From Sphingobacterium sp. (lineage in GTDB: Bacteria; Bacteroidota; Bacteroidia; Sphingobacteriales; Sphingobacteriaceae): a stretch of 33,023 nucleotides of DNA. Position numbers and translations under genes: made by a program. Location of the stretch: contig JALAGS010000070.1 in the NCBI GenBank assembly GCA_022712315.1, positions 1 through 33,023 on the forward strand, read 5' to 3'. Each line of letters opens with the position of its first letter. Position 1 is the stretch's first letter. Below are positions 1 through 8,040 of this stretch, one piece after another. Under the pieces are notes generated by a model. It was not told the origin of the DNA, did not search any database, and saw only the letters and a list, made by a program, of their open reading frames with translations.

Positions 1-45
1 AGTGACGGTACAACTGAAAAAATAATTTTAATGGAAATGAAGAAG

Positions 46-1266
46 TTATTTATTCGTTTCCTTTTTTGAATTAACATAGATAATAACAGCGCTTAACATC
101 ATCAAAATAGAAGCCAGCAAAAACGGAGCCCCTGAAAACTGAAATGGGGCTTTATCCTGTGTAAAATAGTAAAAAAGATTGGTCATCATTGGTGGCCCGA
201 CAATCGAAGTCGCACTGACCAAACTTGTTAAGGCGCCCTGAAGCTCACCCTGTTGATTCGCAGGGATGCTTTTGCTGATCATCGACTGAAGTGAAGGCCC
301 GCAGATGCCACCCAATGAATAAGGAATTAGAAATAGCAACATCATCCAACCTTCACCGGCAAAAGAAAACAGCAATAAACCCATTGCATAAAAAATCAGG
401 CCGTAATAGATGCTTTTTTGCTCACCTAGTTTAGGCGCTGTCCATCTGATTAAAACACCCTGGACCAACCCGAGCAAAAGCCCCAACACCCCTAAAGACA
501 ACCCTACCGTTCTTTCTGACCATTGAAATTTATACATCGTAAAGAAATGCCAATTACTCTGTACAGCGTGAAGTCCAATATAAATCAGAATTAAAGCAAG
601 CACCAGACTTGAAATTTTGGGATGCTTTGCCAGCAGTTTCAGTGATCCAATCGGGTTTGCACGCTTCCATTCAAACGGCCGTCTTCTGTTTTTGTCCAGA
701 CTCTCCGGAAGAATGAAATAACCATAAAGGAAGTTCATTAAACATAATACCGATGCAACATAAAAAGGAATCCGGGCGCCATAGTGCCCCAGCAGCCCTC
801 CCATTACCGGCCCTATAATAAATCCCAGACCAAATGCGGCTCCTATCAATCCAAAATTCTTCGTCCGGGTCTCGTCCGTAGAAACATCGGCTATATAGGA
901 ACTTGCTGTTGATATACTGGCTCCAGTGAGGCCCGCCAGAATGCGTCCGACAAATAGCCAGCCAATTGAAGGAGCCAATGCAAGTAGCAGGTAATCCAAT
1001 CCAAAACCCAGGAGCGAAATCAACAGGATCGGACGCCTTCCGAATCTGTCACTGAGATTACCGACCAGCGGTGCACAGATAAACTGCGTAAACGCATAGG
1101 CAAAACCCAGCCAGCCACCATATCTTGCCGCTTCAGTGATGTCGCCATGGATAAGTTCTGCGACAAGTTTTGGTACAACGGGAAGTATAATTCCCCAGCC
1201 TGTAATATCAATTAGCAAGGTGATAAATATAAAACCAACTGCTGCTTTTTTCGCTGTCTTTTTCAT
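46..1266 (-). CDS. Tet-type MFS efflux transporter (copy A)
   Basis: A 406-residue inner-membrane drug:proton antiporter of the major facilitator superfamily. About twelve hydrophobic segments run through the whole protein. Near residue 70 is the loop motif GNLSDRFGRRP, the MFS motif A, and the N-terminus (LIDITGWGIILPVVPKL) closely resembles the tetracycline efflux TetA/TCR group; later stretches such as RILAGLTGAS and YIADVSTDE also fit it. Length is usual for TetA. The substrate cannot be read from sequence, and resistance to tetracycline is only a family-based possibility. An AraC-type gene lies 86 bases upstream on the same strand. A close paralogue lies at 16259-17491; the two differ mainly in the last ten or so residues, where the duplicated segment ends. 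The gene stops 45 bases from the window edge, so its downstream context is not seen. Confidence 0.93.
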   Translation of the reverse strand: MKKTAKKAAVGFIFITLLIDITGWGIILPVVPKLVAELIHGDITEAARYGGWLGFAYAFTQFICAPLVGNLSDRFGRRPILLISLLGFGLDYLLLALAPSIGWLFVGRILAGLTGASISTASSYIADVSTDETRTKNFGLIGAAFGLGFIIGPVMGGLLGHYGARIPFYVASVLCLMNFLYGYFILPESLDKNRRRPFEWKRANPIGSLKLLAKHPKISSLVLALILIYIGLHAVQSNWHFFTMYKFQWSERTVGLSLGVLGLLLGLVQGVLIRWTAPKLGEQKSIYYGLIFYAMGLLLFSFAGEGWMMLLFLIPYSLGGICGPSLQSMISKSIPANQQGELQGALTSLVSATSIVGPPMMTNLFYYFTQDKAPFQFSGAPFLLASILMMLSAVIIYVNSKKETNK

Positions 1267-1352
1267 GGCATAAAGATAGACAGCGTTAAAAACTTAGGCA
1301 TTGACACCCTAATGGGTTTTGCGTGCAATTTTTAAGGTGATCTGCCGATTAG

Positions 1353-2246
1353 CTATGGCAACTTGGCTATTGTCTTCTGGTTTCGATATGATGTTGGAGA
1401 TACTCCGCTTATCCGTTTAAAGTACCGACAGAAGATGCTGGTCTCCCCAAAGTTCAATGCATGGCTGATTTCCTTGATGGACAGATTGGTCGATTTAAGG
1501 AGTGCCTTGGCTTCCAGTATCAACATATGGTCAATCCATTGCGATACCGATCCGCCCGTTTTTTCTTTCAGGAAGGTGGAAAGATACTGGGGCGTCAAAT
1601 GCAGTTTTTCCGCATAAAAGTTAACGTTTCTTTCTTCCCCGGCATGTTTCAAAATTAATTGGTAGAAGTTATCGATAATTTCATGCGTCCGGCTTTTGGA
1701 CAAACTCCTGGAATTGGGCGTCTCTGTATATAGCTCGGCGATCATATTGATCATGGCCATGACCAGGTGCCGCAGGATTTCCGCTTTATTCGGGCTTGGC
1801 TTTTTGTCGTAAAATCCTTTTATCAAGGTTATCAGTTCATTCTGCAGTCTGCTTTCGTCCTCTTGAAGCCTAACGACAGGCTGCCAGCGTAGCTGATCGT
1901 TCATGACAAATTCACGCAGCATTGGAAATGCCGACATAAAATCGAGGGAGATCGCAATGGTTACGATTTCGGCGTTGTCACTCAGGTACTTTGTATCCAT
2001 TAATAGCTGCGGCGGTAAAACCGCTATATCACCGGCATTTATTTCGTACTCCAGAAAATGGATCTGCATTTTCATCGATCCTTTTAGCATGAAACCAAGC
2101 AGCAATCCGTCAAATAAACGGCTATGTTCGGTATATCCATGACTTGCTCCGGTCAATTGATGGAATACAACGATGCCGTCTGTCTTTTTTGAGGAATCAA
2201 TTGGATACAACTGATAAACGTTATCCAGTGTGATAAATAAAGCCAT
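1353..2246 (-). CDS. AraC-family transcriptional regulator, 297 aa (copy A)
   Basis: A one-component regulator with an N-terminal cupin-like sensing half (about residues 1-180) and a C-terminal double helix-turn-helix half (about 195-295). The DNA-binding half shows LHLTPQYLSTFLKEKTG and the second helix pair LSIKEISHALNFGETS followed by YFKRISGVSPTSYR, the typical AraC end. I chose the ATG giving MALFITLD. An upstream TTG would add two residues, but the second copy (17578-18471) has CTA... in that stretch and shares only this ATG; both copies are then 297 residues. It lies directly upstream of the MFS gene on the same strand, so it probably controls that pump and perhaps itself. The inducer is unknown. 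Confidence 0.92.
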   Translation of the reverse strand: MALFITLDNVYQLYPIDSSKKTDGIVVFHQLTGASHGYTEHSRLFDGLLLGFMLKGSMKMQIHFLEYEINAGDIAVLPPQLLMDTKYLSDNAEIVTIAISLDFMSAFPMLREFVMNDQLRWQPVVRLQEDESRLQNELITLIKGFYDKKPSPNKAEILRHLVMAMINMIAELYTETPNSRSLSKSRTHEIIDNFYQLILKHAGEERNVNFYAEKLHLTPQYLSTFLKEKTGGSVSQWIDHMLILEAKALLKSTNLSIKEISHALNFGETSIFCRYFKRISGVSPTSYRNQKTIAKLP

Positions 2247-2353
2247 GTACAAATATCGAAAATTTCAGTGTACACGATTCATTTATCTTTGCGATCGCTT
2301 TCATGGCCTCCCGGCAAAAAGGCGCTGAAAGGCCCGATGATGTAATTTTTCCG

Positions 2354-2614
2354 TTAAAGTCTATAACGAAGTGAAAAATTGCGCCAGATTTCTGTTGCAA
2401 AGTGATGATCCGAATCCATATTTTCAAAAAACCAACTGTTTCCTCTTTTTACTAATTTTTGATCAATTCCATCTATCAGAATTGGCAGCTCGGTATCGAG
2501 CTTTGATAAAGACTTTTTCAACAACACCAGCTGATAATCTTGTCCTTTGTAAGTTAAACGGAACACCTGTGAACGATGTGGTTCCCCGCTTATCCCGTCA
2601 ATTGTGCCTTGCAT
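2354..2614 (-). CDS. Conserved 86-residue protein of unknown function (copy A)
   Basis: A small soluble protein that I do not recognise. It is mixed in charge, has no signal peptide or membrane segment, and ends in aromatic and basic residues (ATEIWRNFSLRYRL). It is accepted as a gene because a second copy at 18589-18849 keeps the same start, stop and frame with nine substitutions in 86 residues. It lies upstream of the AraC-MFS pair on the same strand, about 107 bases before the AraC start. The first 20 or so codons and the short leader are identical in DNA between the two copies, although nearby genes have drifted. Confidence 0.75.
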   Translation of the reverse strand: MQGTIDGISGEPHRSQVFRLTYKGQDYQLVLLKKSLSKLDTELPILIDGIDQKLVKRGNSWFFENMDSDHHFATEIWRNFSLRYRL

Positions 2615-2890
2615 AAATATAGATCTTCTAAAATTTTAAAATACAGCAATTACGCCAATACGAATACACCAAAAAGTAAAAATCGAGCAAAAATCAGCTT
2701 AACATTGCATTATTTTTATAACGAATATCAACAAATAATCGTGCCAAAGTCGATGAATTTTTCCCTCTATTGGTGGTGAATTTTTCACATATTTTGATTT
2801 CGTCATTTTGGCTACAATCAAACTCAATTTGGCAACAGGTACCCTGTGCCTTCTTTAGACATTTGTGGTATGGAATCAAACAATAACACG

Positions 2891-3694
2891 ATGCAAAAGA
2901 CAATTTTCATTACAGGAGCTTCTTCCGGTTTGGGAAAAGCAACTGCCAAACTATTTCAACAGACGGGTTGGAATGTGATCGCAACTATGCGAAATCCCGA
3001 AAATGAAACCGAACTTACCGGGATCGAAAACATCACGCTATTAAAATTAGATGTTACCGATCCGGCCCAGATCAAAGAAACTGTAGCAAAAGCGATCGCT
3101 ATAAGGAACATTGATGTCGTTTTCAATAATGCAGGTTATGGGCTAATGGGTGCGTTTGAAACGTTGAGCGACGAAAAAATACTTCGCCAAATCGACACGA
3201 ATCTGTTGGGCGTATTGCGCGTTACACAAGCCTTTATCCCCCATTTTAAAACACAGAAAAGCGGTTTATTTATTTCGACCACATCGATTGGTGGATTTAT
3301 GGGATTCCCGCTACATTCCATGTATCACGCGACAAAATTTGCCTTGGAGGGCTGGAGCGAAAGCATGTCCTTTGAATTGAAAAAATTTGGAATAGCAATC
3401 AAAACAGTTGCTCCGGGAGGAATAGCGACAGATTTTGCAGGTCGTTCTTTGGATATGAACCGAACTTCCGACTATCAGGACATTGAAGACAAACTGTTCG
3501 AACAAATGGGTCTGATGATGCAAAATGCATCCACGGCCGAGCAAATTGCCCAAGTGGTGTATGAAGCCGCCACGGACAATAAAGATCAGGTACGTTATCT
3601 GGCAGGCGAAGATGCACATGCGCTCTATGAAAGACGATTGCAAATCGGAAAAGAAGCATTCAGGCAAGAAATCGCAAAACAATTTGAGGCCTAA
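2891..3694 (+). CDS. Classical short-chain dehydrogenase/reductase (SDR), 267 aa
   Basis: A cytoplasmic NAD(P)-dependent oxidoreductase with a Rossmann fold. Visible parts are the cofactor motif TGASSGLG (residues 8-15), NNAG (79-82), the catalytic Ser132 and the YHATK motif with Tyr145 and Lys149; the Ser-Tyr spacing of 13 is standard. Length is typical. The start at MQKTIFITG is preferred because the fold begins at once; upstream in-frame ATGs at 2846 and 2870 would add a tail not expected in this family. It is followed by a terminator and then an AraC gene on the same strand, a pairing that recurs in this window. The substrate is unknown. A 66-bp relic of a sister gene survives at 21122-21187. 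Confidence 0.92.
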   Translation: MQKTIFITGASSGLGKATAKLFQQTGWNVIATMRNPENETELTGIENITLLKLDVTDPAQIKETVAKAIAIRNIDVVFNNAGYGLMGAFETLSDEKILRQIDTNLLGVLRVTQAFIPHFKTQKSGLFISTTSIGGFMGFPLHSMYHATKFALEGWSESMSFELKKFGIAIKTVAPGGIATDFAGRSLDMNRTSDYQDIEDKLFEQMGLMMQNASTAEQIAQVVYEAATDNKDQVRYLAGEDAHALYERRLQIGKEAFRQEIAKQFEA

Positions 3695-3707
3695 TTTTTT
3701 AAATCAG

Positions 3708-3735
3708 CAACTGTCTTGCAAGGCAGTTGTTTTTT
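3708..3735 (+). terminator. Rho-independent terminator after SDR
   Basis: An inverted repeat CAACTGTCTTGCAAGGCAGTTG (3708-3729 with arms CAACTG/CAGTTG, a central CTTGCAAG and one G-T pair) is followed by a run of six T. It begins 13 bases after the SDR stop codon. It overlaps the probable promoter of the next gene. Confidence 0.8.
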
Positions 3736-3744
3736 GTAAATTTG
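3716..3744 (+). promoter_or_regulatory. Bacteroidota-type promoter for the AraC gene at 3760
   Basis: The -7 box TAAATTTG (3737-3744) matches the Bacteroidota consensus TAnnTTTG, with TTG at 3716-3718 at roughly the -33 position. Transcription would begin only about ten bases before the ATG at 3760. The -33 part lies inside the stem of the SDR terminator. Confidence 0.55.
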
Positions 3745-3759
3745 TAAAACAAAAACAGG

Positions 3760-4671
3760 ATGCATAGTATCAATTCCATATCCGAATTTCATCGGCAATT
3801 GTCCTTGCCGGCCCCATTACATCCGCTCATCAGTGTAATTGATGTTGCTGGAATTAAACCCGATGAAAGCGACATCTGGGAGCAGTTCTGCGTGAATTTC
3901 TATAGTATCTCGCTTAAAAAAGACGTTACTGCAAAAATAAAGTATGGCCAGCAATATTACGATTTCGACAAAGGAACAATGAATTTTATTGCGCCCAAGC
4001 AGGTTCAATCGTTGACGATTGCCGAAATCAGAAAGATGAATGTCGAATGCGGAAAAGGTTACATGCTGCTATTTCACCCTGATTTTTTGTATACACACCC
4101 CCTAGCCGCCAAAATAAAAAATTACAATTTCTTTTCGTATGCACTTAACGAAGCACTACATCTCTCCGAACGGGAAGAAAAAGACATTACAGAAATTTTT
4201 CTTAAAATCGAACAAGAATATCAACATATCGACAAACATACCCAAGGTATTATTTTGTCACAAATTGACATGCTCTTGCAATACAGCAACCGTTTCTATG
4301 AGCGTCAATTCATTACTCGAAAGGCAGTCAACCATGTGCTGCTGATCCAATTGGAAAAATTGCTGGATGATTATTTCGACAGCGAGGAAACCTTAAAACA
4401 AGGGCTTCCAACCGTAGAGTATTTAGCCGAAAGCCTCCATGTATCAGCACGATATTTAAGCGATTTACTACGTTCAGTTACCGGCAAAAACACGCAGCAG
4501 CACATTCATGATAAGTTAATTGAAGAAGCCAAGGAAAAACTTACGGCAACAAGCCTTTCCGTTGCTCAAATTGCCTATAAACTCGGTTTTGAACATCCAC
4601 AATCGTTCAACAAACTGTTTAAGAAAAAAACCAATGTTTCACCCTTAGCGTTCAGACAATCGTTTAACTGA
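3760..4671 (+). CDS. AraC-family transcriptional regulator, 303 aa
   Basis: A one-component regulator. The N-terminal half (about 1-180) is a ligand-sensing domain with the pattern HPLISVID...KIKYGQQYYDF shared with the two 306-residue AraC genes in this window (5869-6789 and 14400-15320), so it belongs to the same subfamily. The C-terminal half holds two helix-turn-helix units: LAESLHVSARYLSDLLRSV and LSVAQIAYKLGFEHPQSF, followed by LFKKKTNVSPLAFR. It follows an SDR on the same strand across a terminator with its own promoter, and probably regulates that SDR. Start: the ATG has a nearby purine-rich AACAGG and a promoter box directly upstream. Confidence 0.92.
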   Translation: MHSINSISEFHRQLSLPAPLHPLISVIDVAGIKPDESDIWEQFCVNFYSISLKKDVTAKIKYGQQYYDFDKGTMNFIAPKQVQSLTIAEIRKMNVECGKGYMLLFHPDFLYTHPLAAKIKNYNFFSYALNEALHLSEREEKDITEIFLKIEQEYQHIDKHTQGIILSQIDMLLQYSNRFYERQFITRKAVNHVLLIQLEKLLDDYFDSEETLKQGLPTVEYLAESLHVSARYLSDLLRSVTGKNTQQHIHDKLIEEAKEKLTATSLSVAQIAYKLGFEHPQSFNKLFKKKTNVSPLAFRQSFN

Positions 4672-4715
4672 CAAAACAGTATAAATTAAATTTTAGTGCG
4701 AATTGTGTGTTACAT

Positions 4716-5168
4716 TTAAAGAAACCTGCGCTTCCCCATTGCTTTCATGGCCATCCCTGCGGCTAATCCCCCGATTACATACCAGGCCACGGTCATTAAC
4801 TTGGTACGGTCGGTCTTTTTTATCGGCTGGGCATCCAGACCTGCCTGCTCAGGAATGGTCAATGTTGCCAGGCCCACCACTGTTCCCAGCAACGCTCCTT
4901 TGAGCAGCAGATTTTTCTGACCGCCGTATCCGATGAGGGTATACAACATGGCGTTGGAAGCTACGTCTGCACCAAAAGTTGCCGCCACCAGCGCGTTCCC
5001 TTTTGGTGGTTTAAACCCGGCAAAACGCACTGTTTTCTGCATGGCCTCCTCGCCTACTTTATCGACTTCAGGCGCTTGGGTGTCAAATCTTTTGGCCGCG
5101 CTATGGACGACATTGAGTACAAGCGCACCGATCAGTCCGCCCAGCATATTTTTATTGAATCCATTCAT
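4716..5168 (-). CDS. Small predicted membrane protein, 150 aa, unknown function
   Basis: Not recognised. The protein has glycine- and alanine-rich hydrophobic stretches near residues 8-22, 60-82, 88-103 and 125-145, so it is probably an inner-membrane protein with three or four helices. Between the first two is a charged segment (AAKRFDTQAPEVDKVGEEAM). The C-terminus is basic (KAMGKRRFL). Codon use and composition look like a real gene, and no competing long frame lies on the other strand. It lies between the plus-strand AraC gene and the SDR-AraC fusion ORF and has no obvious functional tie to them. Confidence 0.7.
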   Translation of the reverse strand: MNGFNKNMLGGLIGALVLNVVHSAAKRFDTQAPEVDKVGEEAMQKTVRFAGFKPPKGNALVAATFGADVASNAMLYTLIGYGGQKNLLLKGALLGTVVGLATLTIPEQAGLDAQPIKKTDRTKLMTVAWYVIGGLAAGMAMKAMGKRRFL

Positions 5169-5307
5169 ATGATGTTCTTTTTGTTTTCAATCTTGCCTGT
5201 CAAAATATGTACAGTTATTTTGAGAACACCGGGCAGCCTAAAATAGTTCAATCAAATCTACCGACAAATTCCGCTCCGCGGCTTGCAAGTTAAGCCGTCA
5301 AAAATAA

Positions 5308-5724
5308 TCAATCCATTTCCCGAAACCGGACCGGTGTTAGCTGCATCATTTTTTTGAAGAAATTATTAAAATCGGTAGCCTCTTTAAAGCCTAAAGAGTA
5401 AGCGATCTCCGAGACGTTCCATTCGGTATGTCTCAGCAGTATTTTCGCCTCCTGCAACAGCCGTTCTGCAATAATCATGGAGGTTGTTTTTTCAGTGATC
5501 TCCTTTACGGCGCGGTTCAGGTGATTGACATGAACGGCGAGCTGCCCCGCAAATTCAGAGGGCAGGAATTGCTGTCCTTCAAAATGACCGACTGCGTCTA
5601 TTAAGCGCTGTGATCCCCGGCTTGTTGCCGCTACACGATAGCCTTCTCCGATGAGTTTTTTGACCAACGAAAGCCCCATTCCTTTGGATGCCCCCGTTAC
5701 AAACCATACTTTATCTGTCTTCAT
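5308..5724 (-). pseudogene. In-frame chimera: SDR N-terminus fused to AraC C-terminus
   Basis: A 138-residue ORF made of two unrelated pieces. Residues 1 to about 55 are the start of a classical SDR: KVWFVTGASKGMGLSLVKK carries the TGxxxGxG cofactor motif, then GYRVAATSR and a stretch like FLPLEVDL cut at FLP. From about residue 56 the sequence is the end of an AraC regulator: LAVHVNHLNRAVKEI, NVSEIAYSLGFKEATDFNNF, then a PVRFRE end. The catalytic Ser-Tyr-Lys part of the SDR and the sensing half of the AraC protein are absent. The simplest origin is a deletion that joined an upstream SDR to a downstream AraC gene, the same order and strand as at 6810-7586 and 5869-6789. The reading frame is intact, so a short DNA-binding protein could still be made; otherwise it is a pseudogene remnant. 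Confidence 0.75.
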
Positions 5725-5868
5725 ATTTCATTGATATATAGGACAAAATTAGAACTTCAGCCGTCCATAGTAATAACGAAATAGAAACAATAGATTACAA
5801 AAATCAAACAGTCTGATTTTATATATTTCGTTGACGGGGTACCATCAACTCGTTTCAGTATACAAGCT

Positions 5869-6789
5869 TCAATTAAACATCGCCCTAAATTCCAACGGTG
5901 TTTGGGCCGTTTTCTTTTTGAACAGTTTGCTGAAGCTTTGCGCATGCTCAAAACCCAATTCGTACGCTATTTCGTTTACGGTAAGCTGCGTCGTTGATAA
6001 TTTCTCCTTTGCTTTTTCAATGAGTTTGTTGTGAATAAACTGCTGGGTATTCTGACCAATGAGCGCCCGCAGCATATCGCTCAGATATCCCGCAGAAAGA
6101 TTCAGCTGTTCCGAAAGAAAATGTACGGTCAGAACACCTTGAACAAGCGGATGATCATTGTCCAGATAGTCATCGAGCAACGCTTCTGCCTTCTGCAGAA
6201 TATCATTGTTCACACTTTTCCGGGTAATGAACTGCCGTTTGTAAAAACGGTTGACATAGCTTAGCATCAACTCAATCTGGGAAATAATAACTTCTTGGCT
6301 AAACTCGTCTATCCGGTTGTCCAGTTCATTTTTCATGATGTTCAAGATCGCAATCATCGTTTCTCTTTCCTGATCCGATAAATGCAGCGCTTCATTCACC
6401 GAATAGGAGAAATACCCGTATTTCTTAATTTTATGTGCTAAGGGGGAACCCAGGAAAAAGTCCGGATGAATCAGCAGCAGATAAGCGTAGGTATCCCTAT
6501 TGTATTCTGTGCTACCGACCAACTGATTGGGTGCAAAGAAAAGCATGCTTCCTTCATTAAAATCATAATAGCCTCTACCGTACTTCAGTTTTCCGCTGTT
6601 CTTTGTGATAAAGGTTATTTTATAGAAACTTAGGACATCGTAGATCGGAGCCATATCTGTATTGAATGGATTGTCCTGATTGAAATGGACCAGGCTGATC
6701 AGCGGATGCCGAGGTTTTGGCAGGCCAAAAGCTTCATGGCTCTCTGATATGGATATAAAGCGTCTTAACTTGTCATCTTTCTTTTTCAT
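5869..6789 (-). CDS. AraC-family transcriptional regulator, 306 aa (copy A)
   Basis: A one-component regulator with a sensing N-terminus (about 1-185, with KLKYGRGYYDFNEGSM) and a C-terminal DNA-binding half containing LSEQLNLSAGYLSDMLRAL and LTVNEIAYELGFEHAQSF, then LFKKKTAQTPLEFR. By direct comparison it differs from the copy at 14400-15320 at 13 of 306 residues, half of them in one loop near residues 205-220. It starts only 20 bases after the SDR stop on the same strand with no terminator between, so here it can be co-transcribed with the SDR, unlike in copy B. Upstream of the ATG is TAAATTTA, a near match to the -7 box. Confidence 0.93.
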   Translation of the reverse strand: MKKKDDKLRRFISISESHEAFGLPKPRHPLISLVHFNQDNPFNTDMAPIYDVLSFYKITFITKNSGKLKYGRGYYDFNEGSMLFFAPNQLVGSTEYNRDTYAYLLLIHPDFFLGSPLAHKIKKYGYFSYSVNEALHLSDQERETMIAILNIMKNELDNRIDEFSQEVIISQIELMLSYVNRFYKRQFITRKSVNNDILQKAEALLDDYLDNDHPLVQGVLTVHFLSEQLNLSAGYLSDMLRALIGQNTQQFIHNKLIEKAKEKLSTTQLTVNEIAYELGFEHAQSFSKLFKKKTAQTPLEFRAMFN

Positions 6790-6809
6790 ACCCTAAATTT
6801 ATAAAAAAA

Positions 6810-7586
6810 CTACCATGGAATCTGACTGCCTTGTGCTGTACGGTAAGTTGCCGGTCCGGTAAAACTTCCATTGGGAATATCTTCTGCAAGTGCAACGCGT
6901 ATCGGCTCAAGTGATCCTTCTTCTACACTATCCGTACCTTCGAAGTTATTCAGCGCTGTCGCCGTAAAGCCCGGGCTGACGAGGTTGACCTTAACATTTG
7001 TATTTTCCAGTTCATTTGCAAGGGACAGGAAAACACCGTTTAAAGCTGTTTTGGAAGCCCCGTAAACGGCATCAAATCCGCTGCGAAAGGCATTTTCAGC
7101 ATCTGCATTAAGGGTCAGCGAACCCAGCGAACTTGAAACGGTTACGATCCTTGCTGCTTTTGCCTTCCGCAACAAGGGCAAGGAAGCCTGTGTTAGGGCA
7201 AGGGTCCCAAAAACATTGGTTTCCCAGACCTGACGCATCTCTTCTATTGATGCTACGCTTGCCTTCTGGGCACCAAGAATCTCCCAAAGGGTACGGCCGG
7301 GAATCCCTGCATTTGAAATTGCCGCATTATTGACCAGCAACGTAAGATATCCAAAATCATGCGCTATTTTACTTACTGCATGTCTGATTGAGTCGGGATC
7401 GGTAATATCCAGCTGAATAGCTTGTGTTTTACCCCCTATCTCCTGTGCAGCATCTTCTCCTTTCAGTAAATTTCGTGATCCAACATACACATCATATCCA
7501 TTTTCAGCAAGGGCTTTGGCTATCTGAAAACCAACACCTGTATTGGCTCCTGTAACAAGGGCTACTTTTGTTTCATTTGTCTGCAT
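6810..7586 (-). CDS. Classical short-chain dehydrogenase/reductase, 258 aa (copy A)
   Basis: A cytoplasmic NAD(P)-dependent oxidoreductase. TGANTGVG at residues 12-19 binds the cofactor, NNAA lies at 86-89, a serine cluster SSSLG at 151-155 and the catalytic YGASK has Tyr175 and Lys179. The serine-to-tyrosine gap is longer than usual because of an inserted loop, as in carbonyl-reductase-like SDRs. About 30 of 258 residues differ from the copy at 15379-16155, mostly on the surface-like first half, while the stretch from the active site to SPGFTATALNNF is nearly unchanged. It lies just upstream of an AraC gene on the same strand. Substrate unknown. Confidence 0.93.
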   Translation of the reverse strand: MQTNETKVALVTGANTGVGFQIAKALAENGYDVYVGSRNLLKGEDAAQEIGGKTQAIQLDITDPDSIRHAVSKIAHDFGYLTLLVNNAAISNAGIPGRTLWEILGAQKASVASIEEMRQVWETNVFGTLALTQASLPLLRKAKAARIVTVSSSLGSLTLNADAENAFRSGFDAVYGASKTALNGVFLSLANELENTNVKVNLVSPGFTATALNNFEGTDSVEEGSLEPIRVALAEDIPNGSFTGPATYRTAQGSQIPW

Positions 7587-7721
7587 GTCTACTTATTTTA
7601 AATTTAATAAGACAAATTTCTTCATCTATGAGCAATCATTTGTAGTCGAATCGGGGAAATTTCTAACTAAATTAGGGGTAATGGCCTTCATAACCATCCA
7701 AATCGATAGCTTCCAGCAAAA

Positions 7722-7760
7722 AGAAAAGACCAGAAACCTCTGAGAAGCCCGGTCTTTTCT
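7722..7760. terminator. Terminator-like hairpin with no adjacent gene end
   Basis: Perfect 10-base arms AGAAAAGACC (7722-7731) and GGTCTTTTCT (7751-7760) enclose 19 bases. Read on the minus strand the right arm continues into a T-rich run; read on plus it ends in TTTTCT. No gene in the window ends into it from either side. Confidence 0.45.
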
Positions 7761-7987
7761 AACTAAGTTATCCATCAAATGGATTATTCTAAGGACAGGA
7801 TTGAGCTGGACATCGTTTGAAAAAATTTCAATTAGTGGTTTGCCGATACCGCTCAAACTTTTGGGGTCTATACCTAGGGAGGAAGAGATAATGACATTTC
7901 TGTCAATTTATCATGTAAAATTTGACAGTTTTGCTGCAAAAATTTCAGTTTTTTAAGCGCGGTATTTTTTTTGTAGGATTTTTAATA

Positions 7988-8001
7988 CAGTCGGCCGACT
8001 G
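7988..8001. promoter_or_regulatory. 14-base perfect palindrome upstream of hsp20
   Basis: CAGTCGGCCGACTG is its own reverse complement and is GC-rich in an AT-rich leader, 44 bases before the Hsp20 start. This is a good candidate for a dimeric repressor site. No known family operator was recognised. Confidence 0.4.
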
Positions 8002-8032
8002 ACAATTATAATTTATTGTTATACTTTCATTA

Positions 8033-8040
8033 AAAGGAGG
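8033..8040 (+). promoter_or_regulatory. Strong Shine-Dalgarno site of hsp20
   Basis: AAAGGAGG ends five bases before the ATG at 8046. Full-strength sites like this are uncommon in Bacteroidota, where most genes here have only weak purine runs, so high translation of this chaperone is likely. Confidence 0.7.

Larger units (their letters stand above)
70..2748 (-). repeat. Duplicated segment 2, copy A (MFS + AraC + 86-aa gene)
   Basis: Matches about 16290-18987 in gene order, strand and spacing. The left edge lies at the 3' end of the MFS gene near the window border, so what lay beyond is not visible. Confidence 0.88.
5868..7680 (-). repeat. Duplicated segment 1, copy A (AraC + SDR)
   Basis: Homologous over its length to 14399-16249. 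The left edge falls on the stop codon of the AraC gene and the right edge is about 95 bases upstream of the SDR start, in GAAATTTCTAACTAAATTAGGGGTA. The two copies carry many silent differences but the proteins stay very alike. Copy A lacks the terminator found between the two genes in copy B. Confidence 0.85.

Noticed and set aside
46..1266. Calling this a proven tetracycline resistance gene
   Set aside because: The family resemblance is clear but the substrate is not fixed by visible residues, and relatives of this type occur in chromosomes without known resistance.
2846..2890. Upstream start for the SDR at 2891
   Set aside because: It would put 15 unstructured residues before the first Rossmann strand, while the family begins as at 2891.
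7626..7856. A 76-codon open frame on the minus strand
   Set aside because: It runs through the SDR upstream region and the hairpin at 7722-7760, has no ribosome site, and its 3' part has no counterpart in the homologous copy B stretch. Composition does not look coding.
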